Assembly: GCF_009870125.1 (NCBI RefSeq)
Contig: NC_046679.1
Coordinates: 7,068,001-7,132,000, forward strand
Source of the DNA: Drosophila pseudoobscura
Lineage: Eukaryota > Arthropoda > Insecta > Diptera > Drosophilidae
Direction of reading: 5' to 3'
DNA: 64,000 nucleotides
Position numbers and translations under genes: made by a program. Below the pieces are notes generated by a model. That model was not told the origin of the DNA and did no database searches. It saw only the letters and a program-made list of their open reading frames with translations. Shown in pieces: positions 61,301 through 64,000 of this stretch (position 1 is the stretch's first letter; every line of letters begins with the position of its first letter).

Positions 61301-63253
61301 AAGTACAGCCACAAAATCAAATAAAAAATAAATGAATGTAAGAGCCAGAGACAGACCATATTCGTTTTTGTTTTTTTTTGTTTTTTGCTCTTTTTTTTCG
61401 AGTTAATTAAAAGAAAGTTGGACTTTGTCTGGATATTGCGGGGGCGCCCGTCCTCCCATTGCCTGTCGACTTACGAGTAATAAAACAATTTGAAGAGAGC
61501 TTAAGCGGCGGTGTGGGGCGTTGCGGGGCATGTGGCAAGTGTTTGACTTGCAGCATGTCACTTTGAACCGCCCCAATTGTGAGTGATCCCCTCCTCCATA
61601 CATAATTCCCTCCGACTATCAAGTAACACGCGAATGAGGTTCACAAGTCAAAGGGTTCACCCCATTTGGACCCTCATTCACTTTCATATCATACAAAATT
61701 AACCAAAAAAACGAGAAAAAAAGTGCCCTCAGCGGAAAAGTGCAGTAAAAAAAAACTGATAAAATGTCACGAAAATCGCACGTGTCCAAGATATCAGCCA
61801 TAGAGCGGCGGTGGCGGCGGCGGCGCACCAGACGGCGACCGAGAACCCGTTGGAAAAAGCGCAACGGCAGACCGGACCGCCCCGCACCGCACCGGATCAC
61901 TGGACTGTGAAATGCAATGTGCAAAAAAATAACCGAAAAAATTAAGCCAAAAAGAAAACAATGCTAACTGTTAATGGTGGGCATGAATTTGCAACGTGAT
62001 TTACCGTTTGGGGGTGATTTTTTGGGCTAAAGAAAAATCTTGGGGTGTAGTCCAGGAAAAGACAAGAATGATCACCTCTACTATAAGGCTAAAAGGGTTT
62101 TTTTATAGACTGAAGGAACACAGAAAGCCAGTTGAAATGCACCTGCCGTTGGGCTCTTTGAACACCTGGCTTTAACACAATTTTAGGGCTAGAGGAATGC
62201 GTTCTTGGAGGGTAGAAATGCAGAATTTATGCATTGAATTTGGGTGGCAGATAAATCTACAATAAACACAGAAATATCTTTAGGAGTGAATATTAATAAT
62301 AATTATTTAATTTAATTTAATTATTATTTATTAAAAATTAATTAAGCAAAGCCTAAGCTTAAAATTCCATTTAAAAACTGTTTTTTTTTTAACCTAAAGA
62401 ATTTTGCTTTTAAAGAGCCTAAAAAAATATGTTTAAATTTTTAAGTTGAAGGGATTTTGTAAATTATTTATTAATTATTATTAATATTTTCTATATCAAA
62501 TATTTTGCCACTTTTTATCATTTACACATCTCCAACCCAATCCCTATCAAAAATATCGTTGTATCTTTCCACATTCCTCGATAGCAAAAAATTCCAGCAT
62601 TGGATTCAATGATTTATTCCCTATCCTATCTATCGTGTCGTATGACAATCCAAAAATTTGTAGCAATGGTGGACCCCCTTTACGAGCCACAGCCAACAAA
62701 AAAAAAACTAGTAATTCCCTTATCAAAAAAAAAACACACACACAACAAAATATAGAAATCTTTTTTAGGGTAATGAGCATTGAATAGAGTGTGGATTGGG
62801 TAGATCCAATGGGCGGGGCGGTGCGGGGCGGGGCCTTATCGGTGGACAAACACAAACAAAACTAAAAACCCGATACAGACAGGGGTTCAAGGGGTAAAAG
62901 TGGCAAAACGGCATAGAAATAACAAGGGAAATCTCCAATTTCCAAGAATTCCATGCGAACGATAACGAGAAAGCTTATTGGCAGAAATAAATAAATATCA
63001 GAGGCGTAATTTACAAAAAAAAAATATATATAGTGTAGAGTAATTCTAGAAATTTCATGGCAAAACACTGATAGGAGTGGAACATAGAGCTGATAACACT
63101 CTCCGATGGGGCGGGCGCCTAAAGTATGCCAAAGTTGGGGTGGGATTGGGGCGGTGGGGCGCGGGGGGATCTTACCACTTTGGGCAACGGCGATAGCGGC
63201 ATGCTAAACAGGTACTCATCGCCAAAGATATTGTAGTTATCCAGCGTCATCAT
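52372..63253 (-). CDS. kay: kayak (Fos), AP-1 bZIP transcription factor, two alternative first exons
   Basis: Common exons are complement(53631..54045) and (52372..53552). Long isoform: first exon complement(54540..55271), phase 0, 775 aa, starting [17 protein letters not shown] with several polyQ runs. Short isoform: first exon complement(63176..63253), [20 protein letters not shown], phase 0, 557 aa. Its frame stays open upstream to an ATG at 63403. The common part starts [18 protein letters not shown]. The bZIP (long-isoform residues about 453-515) has basic region [13 protein letters not shown] and zipper [16 protein letters not shown] Ser/Pro-rich C-terminus contains candidate JNK/MAPK sites. 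Kay pairs with Jra to bind TGASTCA sites and acts in dorsal closure, wound healing and JNK signalling. Further first exons may lie beyond 64000. Confidence 0.96.
54046..54539 (-). other. kay: kay intron upstream of the common exons
   Basis: This intron lies between the long-isoform first exon (donor GTATAT at 54539) and common exon 2 (acceptor TATTGCAG). Transcripts from the distal exon skip through it. No internal gene is seen. Confidence 0.8.
55754..55764. promoter_or_regulatory. Overlapping CRE half-sites TGACGTGACGT
   Basis: Two TGACGT boxes in direct tandem lie 483 bp upstream of the kay long-isoform ATG. They are candidates for CREB/ATF or AP-1-related binding; there is no other support. 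Confidence 0.3.
58397..58472. promoter_or_regulatory. Homotypic CTGTTA cluster
   Basis: Five CTGTTA boxes (58397, 58411, 58433, 58446 and 58467) and one inverted TAACAG (58457) fall within 76 bp in the kay intron. This density suggests an enhancer-type binding-site cluster or a decayed minisatellite. The factor is unknown. Confidence 0.35.
61764..61910 (+). CDS. Possible arginine-rich 48-residue small ORF
   Basis: The frame starts [20 protein letters not shown] and contains 16 Arg and 4 Lys in 48 residues. The ATG context (GATAAAATG) is good for flies. It lies in the kay intron on the opposite strand. No homologue or poly(A) context is established. It may be a chance frame in a GC-rich CGG run. 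Confidence 0.2.
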   Translation: MSRKSHVSKISAIERRWRRRRTRRRPRTRWKKRNGRPDRPAPHRITGL

Positions 63254-63263
63254 GGATCTGCTG

Positions 63264-63288
63264 GTATCTGTATCTGTATCTGTATCTT
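63264..63288. repeat. (TATCTG)n hexanucleotide repeat near the kay distal exon
   Basis: Tandem TATCTG units just upstream of the kay distal start codon are partly translated as Asp-Thr repeats if the upstream ATG at 63403 is used. A second run lies at about 63425-63447. Confidence 0.7.
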
Positions 63289-63679
63289 TTGTTTTGTTTC
63301 CGGCACAAAGTCTATTTTGCCGATTAGCCAAATGATTCAAGGCGATTTCTGGCGAAATACGCCTTTGTATATGTCTTTCAAAATTCAGTTCACACACTGC
63401 CACAAATGTATCTCGACGGATCGATGTATCTGTATCTGTATCTGTGCCTGTTGTACGAGTGGCGCGCGATCGTGCGAATTATTTGCGTTGTCCGTATTTC
63501 AATATTTCCGAGAATTGTTTTTGTTTTCAGCTATTCTTTTGGTTTTTTCTTCGATACAAATGGCACAAACATTCTGTTTTTACTGTAATTTCACTCGATA
63601 TATTACGTTTGAGACGGTTCACAGTTTTGTAAAACACCAGAGATTATTGCCGAAGCGTTTCGCACGGCCAACTTGTTTT

Positions 63680-63716
63680 GACTAATGCGTCATCGTCGTT
63701 CGACTGGCCTTATATA
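63680..63716 (-). promoter_or_regulatory. kay: TATA-box promoter of the kay short isoform
   Basis: On the minus strand TATATAA (63710-63716) is followed about 30 bp downstream by a TTAGTC sequence usable as an initiator. The predicted start near 63680 gives a 5' UTR of roughly 430 nt before the ATG at 63253. A palindromic-looking ATGACGCAT (63685-63693) overlaps the expected start region and resembles ATF/AP-1 sites. Confidence 0.6.
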
Positions 63717-64000
63717 CGCCCCCAGAGGCCCCCAGACGAGTTTTTTTATCGCTTCGAGTGAAAGAGAGCCGCCCAGACGTTAGAGAGGGCCGTTTTTGAG
63801 TGGAAACGAAAGCTACGTGGGGCTCCTCTCCGGGTCTCTGGCATTTCCTGAGCAAAAACTGCACAGACGGCAAATTATAGTACATTTTATATAGATATAT
63901 ATCTGTATTATATTGTGGGTTTAACCCGCTCTGGCTGCTCTACACATACAATACATACATACATACATATATGGAATATCGCACTCACGTGCCTCTTCGT

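Larger units (their letters stand above)
55272..63175 (-). other. kay: kay intron / 5' region of the long isoform
   Basis: This 7.9-kb interval includes the long isoform's 5' UTR and promoter and the intron of the short isoform. It is AT-rich with T-rich (55650-55700, 56200-56600) and G-rich stretches and has no credible conserved protein gene on either strand. A small Arg-rich frame at 61764-61910 is listed separately. A PP2C phosphatase gene (fig), known as an intronic gene of kay in D. melanogaster, is not visible here. Confidence 0.65.

Overview
The window is eukaryotic and clearly from the genus Drosophila. The coding genes carry 55-65 nt GT-AG introns, CAG/polyglutamine runs are abundant, non-coding DNA is full of (CA)n/(GT)n and poly-A/T tracts, and recognisable fly genes are present: Eip93F (E93), Idh3b, Mitofilin (Mic60), mRpL35 and kayak (Fos). 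In D. melanogaster E93, Idh3b and Mitofilin lie near 93F and kay near 99C, both on Muller element E. Seeing them together implies a rearranged chromosome, so this is probably not D. melanogaster itself. An obscura-group-like species is possible, but the sequence I can read does not prove it.

Layout. From 1 to 13 kb lie the 3' coding exons of Eip93F on the plus strand: three small exons at 894-1837, an 8.2-kb intron, and a large 3' exon at 10079-12986. From 13 to 21.7 kb is an A-rich, gene-free stretch that looks like a very long 3' UTR plus downstream DNA. From 21.7 to 31.0 kb is a 9.3-kb tandem array built of a 176-bp module and a longer ~318-bp module, including recently duplicated ~1-kb blocks. 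From 31.0 to 33.2 kb is a long imperfect inverted repeat with a ~100-nt loop; its arms carry a fragment of an unidentified two-exon gene.

From 33.4 to 50 kb is a compact gene cluster. It holds two convergent testis-type THEG-repeat genes, Idh3b (TCA cycle), Mitofilin (cristae junctions), mRpL35 (mitoribosome), a fumarylacetoacetate-hydrolase-domain gene, an armadillo/BTB gene resembling ARMC5, and an SDR dehydrogenase. Three or four neighbours act in or are likely sent to mitochondria. From 50 to 64 kb is kayak on the minus strand, with two alternative first coding exons (54540-55271 and 63176-63253) spliced to two common exons. Its ~9-kb intron shows no nested protein gene except a doubtful arginine-rich small frame.

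All intron boundaries were inferred by eye from GT-AG sites and reading-frame phase. The joins given are internally phase-consistent, but no transcript data were available. Most interesting are the modular satellite, the adjacent hairpin with a captured gene fragment (a candidate hairpin-RNA locus beside testis-type genes), and the unidentified gene whose two inverted copies disagree about the reading frame.
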